This document shows, piece after piece, positions 1 through 7,972 of a stretch of DNA of 51,882 nt. The notes under the pieces are model-generated. The model had not been told where the DNA came from, made no database searches, and saw only the letters and a program-made list of their open reading frames with translations. Source of the DNA: an uncultured bacterium. Its GTDB lineage: Bacteria > Verrucomicrobiota > Kiritimatiellia > RFP12 > UBA1067. The stretch lies in assembly GCA_902801025.1 (NCBI GenBank), contig CADCGZ010000002.1:1-51882 (forward strand), written 5' to 3'. Each line of letters begins with the position of its first letter. Position 1 is the stretch's first letter. Both the position numbers and the translations under genes were made by a program.

Positions 1-144
1 CGCCTTCTTCGCGAACTTGAGCGCGTCGTTGCACTGGTAGTCGCCAAACTTCGGATCGGTCGCGGGCAGCACCCTGACGCCGCCGAAGTCCTCGCCGGGA
101 TACGCCTTCTCAAAGGCCGCCTTCACTATATCGCTGAGTTCCAT
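1..144 (-). CDS. argS: Arginyl-tRNA synthetase, N-terminal fragment
   Basis: Only the first 48 codons lie in the window; the gene runs off the left edge. It starts at the ATG at 144 and shows the add-1 (tRNA D-loop recognition) domain of ArgRS, with the typical GDYQCN stretch near residue 34. The enzyme charges tRNA-Arg in the cytoplasm. A TATAAT box lies 10 nt upstream and overlaps the stop codon of the HAD gene, so argS probably has its own promoter inside the end of its neighbour. The catalytic HIGH region is outside the window, so the call rests on the N-terminal motif only. Confidence 0.8.
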   Translation of the reverse strand, partial: MELSDIVKAAFEKAYPGEDFGGVRVLPATDPKFGDYQCNDALKFAKKA

Positions 145-154
145 AAGTTTTGAT

Positions 155-160
155 ATTATA
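155..160 (-). promoter_or_regulatory. -10 box of argS
   Basis: TATAAT on the minus strand, 10 nt before the argS ATG. It includes the TAA stop codon of the upstream HAD gene. No clear -35 hexamer is visible. Confidence 0.5.
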
Positions 161-851
161 CCAAAACGCCGCGCTCACTTGTGAAGCTCGGTTTCGCGGG
201 CGCATTCAGCGCGAGTTTAAGTGCGTCGACGAGCGTATCGCCGGTAGGCGCAACGGCGCGAAGACGCCATGCGGCATGGCTCCCCTGTGCGCAGAGGATG
301 CAGTCTATTCCAAGGGCGTCGGCTACTTCCTTGTCGTGCAGCGCGTCGCCGATTAGGATGAAGTGCGTGCCGCTTGGCACAGTCTCGCTTAGCGTCCGAA
401 GTAGAACGCGAGCGCGCTCGAGCTTCGAAGCGCCGTCAAGGTTGTCTGAGCCGCAGATGCGCTCAAAGTATTTCGTGACGCCGTTTCGAGCCATGTCCGC
501 CTCGAGGAGATCCTGCCTGAGCGCAGAAACTATCGACTGGCGGCACCCCGCCTCCTTCGCCATCTCAAGCGCGGTGACCGCGAGGGGGTTGAGTTTCTTC
601 GGCTGCCGCCCGTACACTTCATGGTATTCGTGCGCTATTCCGTTCCACTCGTCCTCATTATGGGCGACAATTCCTATCTTGTCGTAGAAAGGCCTCACTG
701 GAAACGCAAAATGGTCGCGATAGAACTCCATCCCTATCGGCTGCCCGCCGCGCACCGTAATCATCTCGTTGAGCGTCGCAAGCGCCGCCTCGGTATCATC
801 GAGGAGCGTTCCGTTCCAATCCCATAAAATGTAAGGTTTTGGACGCTGCAT
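156..851 (-). CDS. HAD-family hydrolase (phosphoglycolate phosphatase-like)
   Basis: 231 aa soluble enzyme of the haloacid dehalogenase superfamily. Motif I is DWNGTLLDD near residue 11, with the nucleophile and acid/base Asp. The motif II Ser (SALRQD) lies near residue 109. Motif IV is IGDALHDKEVA near residue 167, with the Mg-binding acids. An alpha-helical cap sits between motifs I and II, as in Gph/PpaX-type phosphatases. It likely dephosphorylates a small phosphometabolite; the substrate cannot be read from sequence. It begins 12 bases after cca and is probably co-transcribed with it. Confidence 0.8.
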   Translation of the reverse strand: MQRPKPYILWDWNGTLLDDTEAALATLNEMITVRGGQPIGMEFYRDHFAFPVRPFYDKIGIVAHNEDEWNGIAHEYHEVYGRQPKKLNPLAVTALEMAKEAGCRQSIVSALRQDLLEADMARNGVTKYFERICGSDNLDGASKLERARVLLRTLSETVPSGTHFILIGDALHDKEVADALGIDCILCAQGSHAAWRLRAVAPTGDTLVDALKLALNAPAKPSFTSERGVLV

Positions 852-857
852 GGTTTT

Positions 858-881
858 CAGGGGTCAGGGGCCAGGAGTCAG
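858..881. repeat. 7-bp micro-tandem repeat (CTGACTC type), short copy
   Basis: On the minus strand this reads as units of CTGACTC/CTGGCCC/CTGACCC. It encodes the last codons and stop region of cca and fills the gap before the HAD start. It is the same word family as the longer array between nth and proA. Confidence 0.6.
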
Positions 882-2231
882 TTGGAGATTGGCGTATTTC
901 AATCCTGAGTCAAGGTCGGAAAAGGCGCCATCGAGCTGCGCGTCGTATAGCGCAGCGAGAATCTTGCCCATCGCGGGTCCCGGCTTTATGCCATGGGCAA
1001 TCAAATCACGCCCCCTCACTATCGGCTTCGGCGCAGAATCCTCAACGGCAAGGCGCTTCGTCTGCTCTGCAAGCCATTTAAGCGGCTCTGGTTCCGACGG
1101 GAAAGGCGGCCTGCCAGCATCGTCAGCCGCTGCGACGCGCAAAAGCCGATCGATGCGAACGACTTTTGCAGCAAGGCGCCTTATCGCGCCATCCGAAGAC
1201 TTGTCCTTCCACATCGCGAAAGGCCGCATGTGAAGCCGCACAAGCGGAGGAATCTCCTTGAGAAGTCGCTCTTCGTACGTTAGACGCTTCAGGAACGTCA
1301 GCGTCGGCTCAACACCGCGTTCGTCGTGGCCGAGCGAGCGGATGCGCTTCTTCACTGGATCGTAGAAGGTGCAGTCGGGCTTGCCAAAGTCGTGGCAGAG
1401 GACGGCAAGCCCCACAAGCAAATCCTCTGCATCGTCGCCGATACGAGACGCGGCAAACGCGTCAAGGCAGCAGAGCGTGTGGTTCCACACATCGCCCTCG
1501 GGATGCCACTTTGGATCCTGCTTGCAGCCGATGAGGCGCTCGAGTTCCGGATAGTACTTCGTCCAGCCGACGGCGCGAAGGAACTCAAGACCCTTGGAAA
1601 TCTTGACGCCCTTCAGGATAAGCTTCGACCACTCGCCGAGAAGACGCTCGCTCGCAAGCCCCTCGGGAGTCATCGTCCTGCACACCTCAATAGTCTCTGG
1701 AGCGGGATCGAGATCGAAGCGGGCAACGAACTGCATGCCGCGAAGGACGCGCAGAGGGTCTTCGCAAAAATGGTCGGAGACATGGCGCAGTGTCCTGCGC
1801 TCAAGATCTGCGCGGCCATTCCACGGATCGACTATTTCGCCAGTGAGCGGATCGCTGTAAATGGCGTTGACGGTAAAGTCGCGGCGGGCAGAGGCGTCGC
1901 GAACCGTCAGCGTCGGGTCGTATTCCATCTCGAACGCACGGTGCCCGAGGCCGAGCTTAGTCTCGCGGCGAGGGATTGCGACGTCAACGTCGAGATGCGC
2001 GAGCTTTATGACGCCGAAGCTCGCGCCGACAAGATCGAGGTCGAATTTCTTTGCGAGAGCGGACTTGAGGTCGGCAGGTGCAATTCCAAAGCACTCGACG
2101 TCAAAATCCTTTGGATCACCGCCGAGAATGGAGTCGCGAACGCAGCCGCCGACGAGAAGCGCACGGCCACCCGCCGCCTTCACGATTTGCGCGACTTCGC
2201 GCACCGCCTCCATACCCGATGTCGTATCCAT
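864..2231 (-). CDS. cca: CCA-adding tRNA nucleotidyltransferase with HD domain
   Basis: About 455 aa. It adds or repairs the 3' CCA end of tRNAs. The head domain has the class II signature LVGGCVRD followed by the catalytic DFDVE, then the RRDFTVNAI motif. A C-terminal HD phosphohydrolase domain carries CHDFGK. The open frame extends upstream to 2351, but that part encodes low-complexity residues from a repeat (2265-2302), so the ATG at 2231 is chosen, directly ahead of the conserved domain. The extreme C-terminus (LTPGP) is encoded by a copy of a 7-bp repeat. It lies downstream of ybeY in the same direction. Confidence 0.88.
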   Translation of the reverse strand: MDTTSGMEAVREVAQIVKAAGGRALLVGGCVRDSILGGDPKDFDVECFGIAPADLKSALAKKFDLDLVGASFGVIKLAHLDVDVAIPRRETKLGLGHRAFEMEYDPTLTVRDASARRDFTVNAIYSDPLTGEIVDPWNGRADLERRTLRHVSDHFCEDPLRVLRGMQFVARFDLDPAPETIEVCRTMTPEGLASERLLGEWSKLILKGVKISKGLEFLRAVGWTKYYPELERLIGCKQDPKWHPEGDVWNHTLCCLDAFAASRIGDDAEDLLVGLAVLCHDFGKPDCTFYDPVKKRIRSLGHDERGVEPTLTFLKRLTYEERLLKEIPPLVRLHMRPFAMWKDKSSDGAIRRLAAKVVRIDRLLRVAAADDAGRPPFPSEPEPLKWLAEQTKRLAVEDSAPKPIVRGRDLIAHGIKPGPAMGKILAALYDAQLDGAFSDLDSGLKYANLQLTPGP

Positions 2232-2264
2232 ATCTAACCAAAATTTGTCAGCTGTAGCACTTTT

Positions 2265-2302
2265 CTCTGCGCACTTTGCACCTCTGCGTCTCTGCGTTAA
2301 AA
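2265..2302. repeat. 8-bp micro-tandem repeat (CTCTGCGT type), copy A
   Basis: Units of CTCTGCGT/CTCTGCGC/CTCTGCGTT on the plus strand, between ybeY and cca. A second copy is at 23494-23520. From memory this word is a dispersed repeat in many environmental genomes; that is not verified here. Confidence 0.7.
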
Positions 2303-2323
2303 TCTGAACTACCGTTTTTAGGT

Positions 2324-2779
2324 TTAGGGAACTGTCAAATCCTTTATCCAAGAAAGCTCGCGTCGGCGCATCGCCTGATAGTCCTTTGGCGAGAAATCGT
2401 CAGCACCGGAAAGATGGTCTATGCCGTGGGCAATATAAAGAAGAAGTTCTTTCGCGGGCGACCACCCCCTGCGTTTCGGCGCCGCCTTAAGCGCACGGTC
2501 GCAGTTTACATAGACTTCGCCGTACACGCCCTTCTCCTCGCCCGGCATCGGATCGTAGCCCTGCGTAATCGCGTCTGTAGGTCCTTCTGCACCGTTGACG
2601 GCGAGATGCACCTCTGCGGACGATGCGTCGTCCTGAAGTATAACCGTGACCTCGCGAAACGGGATTCCGCTGCGAGCCGACGAACGGGCGACGAAGTTCT
2701 CGGCCGCGCGTTTGAGCTCCTGCCGCGAAAGGCCGAACGCCTTCGGAAGACGGCCGTCTATCGCAACCCTCGGCTTCAC
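2324..2779 (-). CDS. ybeY: Endoribonuclease YbeY (16S rRNA maturation), altered zinc site
   Basis: About 151 aa. YbeY is a zinc-dependent RNase that works in 16S rRNA 3'-end processing and ribosome quality control. The conserved DAITQGYD stretch and the C-terminal histidine motif are present. The usual HGxLHLxGxDH appears here as HGIDHLSGADD: the first two His ligands are kept and the third is Asp. The frame is open to 2902, but the GTG at 2779 overlaps the nth stop as GTGA, which fits translational coupling and places the start right before the conserved core. Confidence 0.82.
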   Translation of the reverse strand: MKPRVAIDGRLPKAFGLSRQELKRAAENFVARSSARSGIPFREVTVILQDDASSAEVHLAVNGAEGPTDAITQGYDPMPGEEKGVYGEVYVNCDRALKAAPKRRGWSPAKELLLYIAHGIDHLSGADDFSPKDYQAMRRRELSWIKDLTVP

Positions 2780-3453
2780 TTCGCGGCCTTTCCGCCCTGC
2801 GCGTTCGGAACGCCGCAGAAGCGCGCTATCGGGCAGCCGTCGCACTTCGGGCGCAATGGCGCGCAGCGCGTCTGCCCGAACGAGACGAGATGGCTGTTCC
2901 ACGTCTTCCAGTATTTTACAGGAAGGATCTTGCGAAGCGTCATCTCCGTCTCGAGCGGAGTCTTTGTCTTGATAAGCCTGAGTCGATTGCAGATACGGTG
3001 TACATGGACGTCGACGCAGATTGCAGGAAGGTCAAAGCCGACGGCGACGGTGAGGTTCGCAGTCTTGCGCCCTACGCCGGGAAGTTCGCACAGCTCCTCG
3101 ACTGTATTTGGCAAGACGCCGTCGAATTTCTCCTTGAGAACTTTCGGAAGCGCCTTCAAATGCCTTGCCTTGTCGTGGTAGAAGCCGACGGGGAAGATCA
3201 GCTTTTCTATTTCCTTTGCCGTCAGCCGCTCAAGATCTTCAGGAGCAAAGCAAGCGCCCTTCGCCTTTGCAAAGAGCCGCCGCACCGCACCCGCTGTGCA
3301 GGCATCCTTCGTGCGAGCAGAGAGAATCGTTCCGACGAGGACGCAAAAAGGGTCATGCGTCTGCGCCTCGATCAACTCAATGATAGGCGCAGAATGCGCC
3401 TTGAACTCCTTCTTCAGCGCAAGGTCGACTTCTGGTATGTCACCAATCTTCAC
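2776..3453 (-). CDS. nth: Endonuclease III (DNA glycosylase/AP lyase)
   Basis: 225 aa base-excision repair enzyme that removes oxidised pyrimidines. The helix-hairpin-helix LPGVGRKTA contains the catalytic Lys, VDVHVHR contains the catalytic Asp, and a C-terminal C-x6-C-x2-C-x5-C motif binds a 4Fe-4S cluster. Length and domain order are normal for the family. The start is a GTG whose AGGAG ribosome site, 5 nt upstream, is supplied by the neighbouring 7-bp repeat array. Its stop overlaps the ybeY start by 4 bases. Confidence 0.92.
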   Translation of the reverse strand: MKIGDIPEVDLALKKEFKAHSAPIIELIEAQTHDPFCVLVGTILSARTKDACTAGAVRRLFAKAKGACFAPEDLERLTAKEIEKLIFPVGFYHDKARHLKALPKVLKEKFDGVLPNTVEELCELPGVGRKTANLTVAVGFDLPAICVDVHVHRICNRLRLIKTKTPLETEMTLRKILPVKYWKTWNSHLVSFGQTRCAPLRPKCDGCPIARFCGVPNAQGGKAAK

Positions 3454-3454
3454 A

Positions 3455-3530
3455 CTGACTCCTGACTACTGACCCCTAACCCCTGACTCCTGACCCCTAA
3501 CTACTGACCCCTGACTCCTAACTCCTAATC
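3455..3530. repeat. 7-bp micro-tandem array (CTGACTC/CTAACCC type)
   Basis: About ten imperfect 7-bp units (CTGACTC, CTGACTA, CTGACCC, CTAACCC and similar) fill the whole gap between proA and nth. On the minus strand the array encodes the last residues and TAG stop of proA, and supplies the AGGAG in front of the nth GTG. A short relative is at 858-881. Confidence 0.85.
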
Positions 3531-4711
3531 ACTCCATCACCAGTCACCGTGTACTTGTAGGTCGTAAGCTCCTCGAGGCCCATCGGACCGCGAGCATGGA
3601 GCTTGTCGGTGGAGATTCCGATCTCCGCGCCCATTCCAAACTCGCCGCCGTCTGTGAAACGCGTAGAGACGTTGTGGTAGACCGCGGCAGAATCGACATC
3701 GCGCAGGAACTCGGCCGCACGCGCCTCGTCATTCGTCACAATGCAGTCGGAGTGGTGCGAGGAGTGTTCGTTTATGAAGTCGATTGCCGCGCGGTAGTCG
3801 GCGACCGTCGCGACATTGATGTCGAGCGAAAGATACTCCGTCCCCGCCTCGTTTTCGTGGAGCGTCACACCCTTGTCCTTTGCCCAGGCCTCGACCATCG
3901 GCATAAAGAGCGGCGCAAGCTTCTCGTGGACGAGAAGACACTCGGCGGCGTTGCAGACGCCAGGACGCTGGGTCTTCGCGTTATCAAGGATCGAGAGCGC
4001 CATCGAAAGATCGGCCTTGTCGTCGACATAGATGTGGCATACGCCCTTGTAGTGCTTGAGGACGGGAACAAGCGCTGCCTCGCACATAGCGCGGATGAGC
4101 CGTTCTCCGCCGCGCGGAATCGCGACGTCGATAAGCCCGACGGCGCGGACGAGCTCTGTTACCGCCGAGTGGTCAAGCGTCTCAACAAGCTGCACGGCAT
4201 CGCCTACGCCAGCTTCGCGGACGGCGGCGGCGAGCGCCTTGTTCGACTCTATCGCCTCCTTGCCGCCGCGCAAGATCACGGCGTTGCCGGTCTTGAGGCA
4301 AAGCGCCGCCGTATCGATGAAGACGTTCGGGCGCGACTCGAAGACGACGGCGATCACGCCGAACGGCACACGCACCTTGCGAATCTTTATCCCGCTCGGG
4401 CGCTCGCGAGTCCAAATCGTCTCCCCTACGGGATCGGGCAGAGTCGCCACATGCCGAACGCCAGCGACCATCGCGTCGAACCGCGCTGGGGTTAGCGTAA
4501 GACGGTCGAGCATCGATGGAGAGATGCCCGCTTCCTTCGCATGCGCCAAGTCGATGTCGTTCGCGGCGACAATCGCCGCGCGGTTCTTCTCAAGGGAATC
4601 CGCTATGGCGAGAAGCGCGGCGTTTTTTTCGTCTGTCGTCTTCTTCGCAAGTCCGGCGGCGGCCGCACGGGCCTTCGTCGCCATTTCAAGTATAGTGTCG
4701 TGTACGTTCAT
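3518..4711 (-). CDS. proA: Gamma-glutamyl phosphate reductase
   Basis: 397 aa. It catalyses the NADPH-dependent reduction of gamma-glutamyl phosphate to glutamate semialdehyde, the second step of proline synthesis. The aldehyde-dehydrogenase fold is recognisable over the full length: the N-terminal helical region, the FESRPN segment, the active-site region around PGVCNAAEC and the C-terminal HARGPMGLEELTTYKY typical of ProA. proB is not in the window. Its ATG overlaps the upstream lipoprotein stop (ATGA). The final codons and stop lie in a 7-bp repeat array. Confidence 0.93.
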   Translation of the reverse strand: MNVHDTILEMATKARAAAAGLAKKTTDEKNAALLAIADSLEKNRAAIVAANDIDLAHAKEAGISPSMLDRLTLTPARFDAMVAGVRHVATLPDPVGETIWTRERPSGIKIRKVRVPFGVIAVVFESRPNVFIDTAALCLKTGNAVILRGGKEAIESNKALAAAVREAGVGDAVQLVETLDHSAVTELVRAVGLIDVAIPRGGERLIRAMCEAALVPVLKHYKGVCHIYVDDKADLSMALSILDNAKTQRPGVCNAAECLLVHEKLAPLFMPMVEAWAKDKGVTLHENEAGTEYLSLDINVATVADYRAAIDFINEHSSHHSDCIVTNDEARAAEFLRDVDSAAVYHNVSTRFTDGGEFGMGAEIGISTDKLHARGPMGLEELTTYKYTVTGDGVIRS

Positions 4712-5244
4712 TTGCGCGTGGGCCTCTCGAATTGCCTGATTGTGTCGAGGAGATACTCGGCGAGATCGGGATCTACCTCAAAAATATTGTCTCTCTCGGA
4801 ATAGGTGACGTTGTTGATGTTCGCCTTAACCGCTATGAAGCGCTTGTATTCCTTCTTGTTCTTCTCGGACTTACCCCACTTCTCGCGGTCGAGGACGCCG
4901 CGGTTAACAAGATCCTGGAAGATGTCGTTGATGTGATTGGGATCGATGTCCATGCGCTGCGTATGGATGTCGGCCCACTCGTCGTCCTTATACTTCTTCG
5001 CGAAGTCGTCGGATATCTGCGGGCTCGTCCCCTTCTTGATCTCGACATGCCCCGAACCCGCAAGCGACAGCGACACGCGACGAATCGGCTTGCGGTTCGT
5101 GTTGTAGTAATGAATCTCCATCCAGTTGAGATTGCTCTGCTCAACCGTGATATAGGGATTCACCCAGAACGGCCCGCAGCCGTCCACCGACAGCAACGCC
5201 ACGCACATGGCGAGCGCGCCAAGACAATGCCAGAGTTTCTTCAT
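4708..5244 (-). CDS. Lipoprotein of unknown function
   Basis: 178 aa, not recognised. It begins with a hydrophobic signal ending in a lipobox-like VDGC at about residue 23, so it is probably a lipidated envelope protein. The rest is hydrophilic, rich in Asp and Lys, with no visible repeats or catalytic motif. It starts behind a 30-nt leader with a GA-rich ribosome site and its own TATAAT at 5275-5280. Its stop overlaps the proA start, so the two are likely co-transcribed even though no functional link is apparent. Confidence 0.7.
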   Translation of the reverse strand: MKKLWHCLGALAMCVALLSVDGCGPFWVNPYITVEQSNLNWMEIHYYNTNRKPIRRVSLSLAGSGHVEIKKGTSPQISDDFAKKYKDDEWADIHTQRMDIDPNHINDIFQDLVNRGVLDREKWGKSEKNKKEYKRFIAVKANINNVTYSERDNIFEVDPDLAEYLLDTIRQFERPTRK

Positions 5245-5274
5245 GCCCTCGTCCTCTTTCGATTGACAAGGGTT

Positions 5275-5280
5275 ATTATA
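5275..5280 (-). promoter_or_regulatory. -10 box of the lipoprotein-proA operon
   Basis: GGTATAAT on the minus strand in the gap between the GH3 gene and the lipoprotein gene, about 30 nt before the ATG. No strong -35 hexamer was seen. Confidence 0.5.
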
Positions 5281-5298
5281 CCAAAAAGACGCCGCCCG

Positions 5299-7890
5299 CT
5301 AACAGTCTAGAACGTAAACCGAGTTCTTGACGAGGATCCTGGAGACCAGATTGCCGACGATGATTTCGTATTCGCCAGCGTCGACGCGCCACGAGTGCGT
5401 CACGACATCCCAATAGGCGAAGTCGCGGGGATCGAGCTCAAACTCGATCGTCGCCGCCTCGCCGGGAGCGAGAGCGACCTTGGCAAAATCCTTGAGCTCC
5501 TTGACGGGGCGCACGATCTTCGGGTTCACTGGAGCGACATAGAGCTGCACCGTCTCCTTGCCGGCCCTCTTGCCGGTGTTGGCGATTCCGACGTGCACCT
5601 TCACCGAGGGGCCGTCCGCGCACTCCAACACCGAGACCTCGGCCTTGTCATACGCGAACGTCGTATACGAGAGGCCGTAGCCGAACGGAAAGAGGGGCTT
5701 TATGCCCTTCGCGTCGTACCAGCGGTAGCCGACGAACACGCCCTCGTTGTACACGGAGCGCGCCGCGGTGTATGTGCCGCGCTGTTCGACAGGCGTATCA
5801 GCAAGCTTGCGCGGCCAAGTGCAGGGAAGGCGGCCCGACGGGTTAACGTCGCCGAAAAGAACTCTGGCAAACGCCCTTCCCGCTTCCTGTCCGAGATACG
5901 GCTGGTGGAGGATCGTCGCGGCGGCGTCCGCCCACGGCAACTCGAGCGGAGCGCCGGAGTGCGTGATGACGACGAGGTTGGGAATGTTCCACGAGAGGAG
6001 CGTAGCAATCGCCGCGTCATGTCCCTCGGGCAGCTTGAGGTTAGGCCTGTCGCCGCCCTCGCATTCAAGCGCCTGGCCGTGGCCGACTTCGGTGCCGGTG
6101 AAGACGAGAACGGCATCGGCTGTCTTCGCCGCCTCGCGCACATCCTCAAGACTTCCGGATTCGCTTGGGAGGCGCCAGCCGAACTTCATGCGGTGCACGC
6201 CGGTATCGCCCTCGTACGTAACAGAGAAATCGTAGACTTTGCCCGCCTCGAGGCGCTTCTGCGCCGTCACGGTGTCGCACTCGCTCGCCTTTCCAAGCAC
6301 TTCGCCGTCGAGGACAATCGTCGTTCCGCCACGATGGTCCATGTCGACGGAGAACGTGTAGTCGCCCGACTCGGGCGCCGCGAGGCGCGTATGCCAGCGG
6401 ACGGCGAAGTTGGCTGCATTCATTCCCTCGAAGGGCGCCGCTTCGCCGATGTCGAGGCCCGGCTGCCGCGCAAAGCCCGTCTTGACGGGCGTGCCGTCGG
6501 TCGACTTGGTGTTGTCGAAATAGGAGACTTCCCACGCGCGGACACTCATCCCGGCGTCCTTAGCGGAAGTGTCGAATGTGCCTATCGACGACTCGATCAC
6601 GTCATGCACGCGGTTCGCGTTGTCCGCGGCGACGAGCGGAAGCTGAACGATCTCGACGCCCCGCCCCTTCGCGAAATACTCCTTCAAGCCCGCGAGCGGC
6701 GTGATCTCATAGGGGGGATTGCCTTCGGCGCTCCAGCCCTTCAGCGTGGCGCGCGTGTCGGCAAGCTTCCCGACGACGACGATCTTCGCTGTCTTGTTCG
6801 GGTCGAGCGGCAGCACGCCATTGTCGTTCTTTAGGAGGACAATCGCCTCTTCGCCGATCTCGCGAGCTGTCTTCTGGTGCTCCGGCGTGTTGCAGCTTCC
6901 CTTCTCGCGCTCCTCCGGCCTGAAGAACTTCGTCTTCGCCATCGTCCACAGCGTATGCAGCGCCATTTCGTCAAGCACCGCCTCCGGCACCTCGCCCTTG
7001 CGCACCGCGTCGGCAAGTGGGTACGTCTTGGCCTTGGGGTTCGTGAAGTAGCGGATGTCCTGGCCGCGGTTCATCTCGACGCCTCCGCCGTTCAACGCGC
7101 TCTTCACGGTCGTGTGCGCCCCGCCCCAGTCCGTGACGATCATTCCCGGGAAATGCCAGCGGTCGCGCAGGATGCCGCGCTGGAGAAAAGCGTTCTCGCT
7201 GCACCAGTCGCCGTCCACCTTGTTGTACGCCGTCATCACGCACCAGGCGCCGGCGTCCACGACGGCGGCCTCGAAGGCGGGGAGGTAGATTTCGTTCAGC
7301 GTCCGCTCGTCGCAGATGGTGTCGACGTTGTTTCGGTCAAGCTCCTGGTTGTTGAGGCAGAAATGCTTGACGGTCGCGGCGACGCCGTGGCTCTGGATCG
7401 CCCTGATCTCGGGAACGATCAGCTTTGCCGCGAGGCACGGGTCCTCGGTGAGGTATTCCCAGTTGCGGCCACAGCGCGGATCACGCATGATGTTGACGCC
7501 GGGCCCGAGCATCTGGTCTTTGCCGCGCGCACGCGCCTCTTCGCCGATGACATGGCCGAAGGCGGCGGCAAGGTCGCGGTTCCAAGTCGCCGCGAGCGCG
7601 GAGAGCGTCGGAAGGACGGTCGCCGGATATCTCTTGCGCGTGTAGTCCCACGTCCAGCGCTCCATGTCCGTGCGGACAGTGTGCGAAGAATCAGAGAATA
7701 TCCATTCGCGGTCGCACTTCGGAACGGCCATCGACATCGTGCCGCTCCCGCCTGTCAGCATCGCCTTCTCCTCTATCGTGAGAGTGGCAAGAATCTTCCT
7801 CGCCTCGTCAAGCGCCGCATCGTCTGAGACGGTGTCCGCAAACACCACTGCGGCGAGAGATATCGCACAAACAAGAACTTCAATTTTCAT
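5299..7890 (-). CDS. Secreted GH3 beta-glucosidase with PA14 insert
   Basis: 863 aa. Residues 1-18 are a signal peptide. The GH3 N-terminal barrel has KHF at 175-177 and the nucleophile Asp near 254 in VTDWGG. The GH3 C-terminal domain is interrupted at about 440-600 by a PA14-like module, which in GH3 enzymes shapes substrate binding. A fibronectin-III-like domain ends the protein. It likely removes terminal glucose from beta-glucan oligosaccharides in the periplasm or outside the cell. The start has a GGAGAAAGGA ribosome site and a TATAAT at 7912-7917, so it may be expressed apart from the upstream GH81 operon as well as with it. Confidence 0.9.
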   Translation of the reverse strand: MKIEVLVCAISLAAVVFADTVSDDAALDEARKILATLTIEEKAMLTGGSGTMSMAVPKCDREWIFSDSSHTVRTDMERWTWDYTRKRYPATVLPTLSALAATWNRDLAAAFGHVIGEEARARGKDQMLGPGVNIMRDPRCGRNWEYLTEDPCLAAKLIVPEIRAIQSHGVAATVKHFCLNNQELDRNNVDTICDERTLNEIYLPAFEAAVVDAGAWCVMTAYNKVDGDWCSENAFLQRGILRDRWHFPGMIVTDWGGAHTTVKSALNGGGVEMNRGQDIRYFTNPKAKTYPLADAVRKGEVPEAVLDEMALHTLWTMAKTKFFRPEEREKGSCNTPEHQKTAREIGEEAIVLLKNDNGVLPLDPNKTAKIVVVGKLADTRATLKGWSAEGNPPYEITPLAGLKEYFAKGRGVEIVQLPLVAADNANRVHDVIESSIGTFDTSAKDAGMSVRAWEVSYFDNTKSTDGTPVKTGFARQPGLDIGEAAPFEGMNAANFAVRWHTRLAAPESGDYTFSVDMDHRGGTTIVLDGEVLGKASECDTVTAQKRLEAGKVYDFSVTYEGDTGVHRMKFGWRLPSESGSLEDVREAAKTADAVLVFTGTEVGHGQALECEGGDRPNLKLPEGHDAAIATLLSWNIPNLVVITHSGAPLELPWADAAATILHQPYLGQEAGRAFARVLFGDVNPSGRLPCTWPRKLADTPVEQRGTYTAARSVYNEGVFVGYRWYDAKGIKPLFPFGYGLSYTTFAYDKAEVSVLECADGPSVKVHVGIANTGKRAGKETVQLYVAPVNPKIVRPVKELKDFAKVALAPGEAATIEFELDPRDFAYWDVVTHSWRVDAGEYEIIVGNLVSRILVKNSVYVLDC

Positions 7891-7911
7891 CTGTCTATCC
7901 TTTCTCCGTAG

Positions 7912-7917
7912 ATTATA
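7912..7917 (-). promoter_or_regulatory. -10 box of the GH3 gene
   Basis: TGATATAAT on the minus strand, 21 nt before the GH3 ATG, with a Shine-Dalgarno sequence between. The -35 is weak. Confidence 0.5.
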
Positions 7918-7972
7918 TCACTTTTTTGCGACGCCGGCACCGCAGGTCAACAAGCCGCAGCCGCCCACCTGT

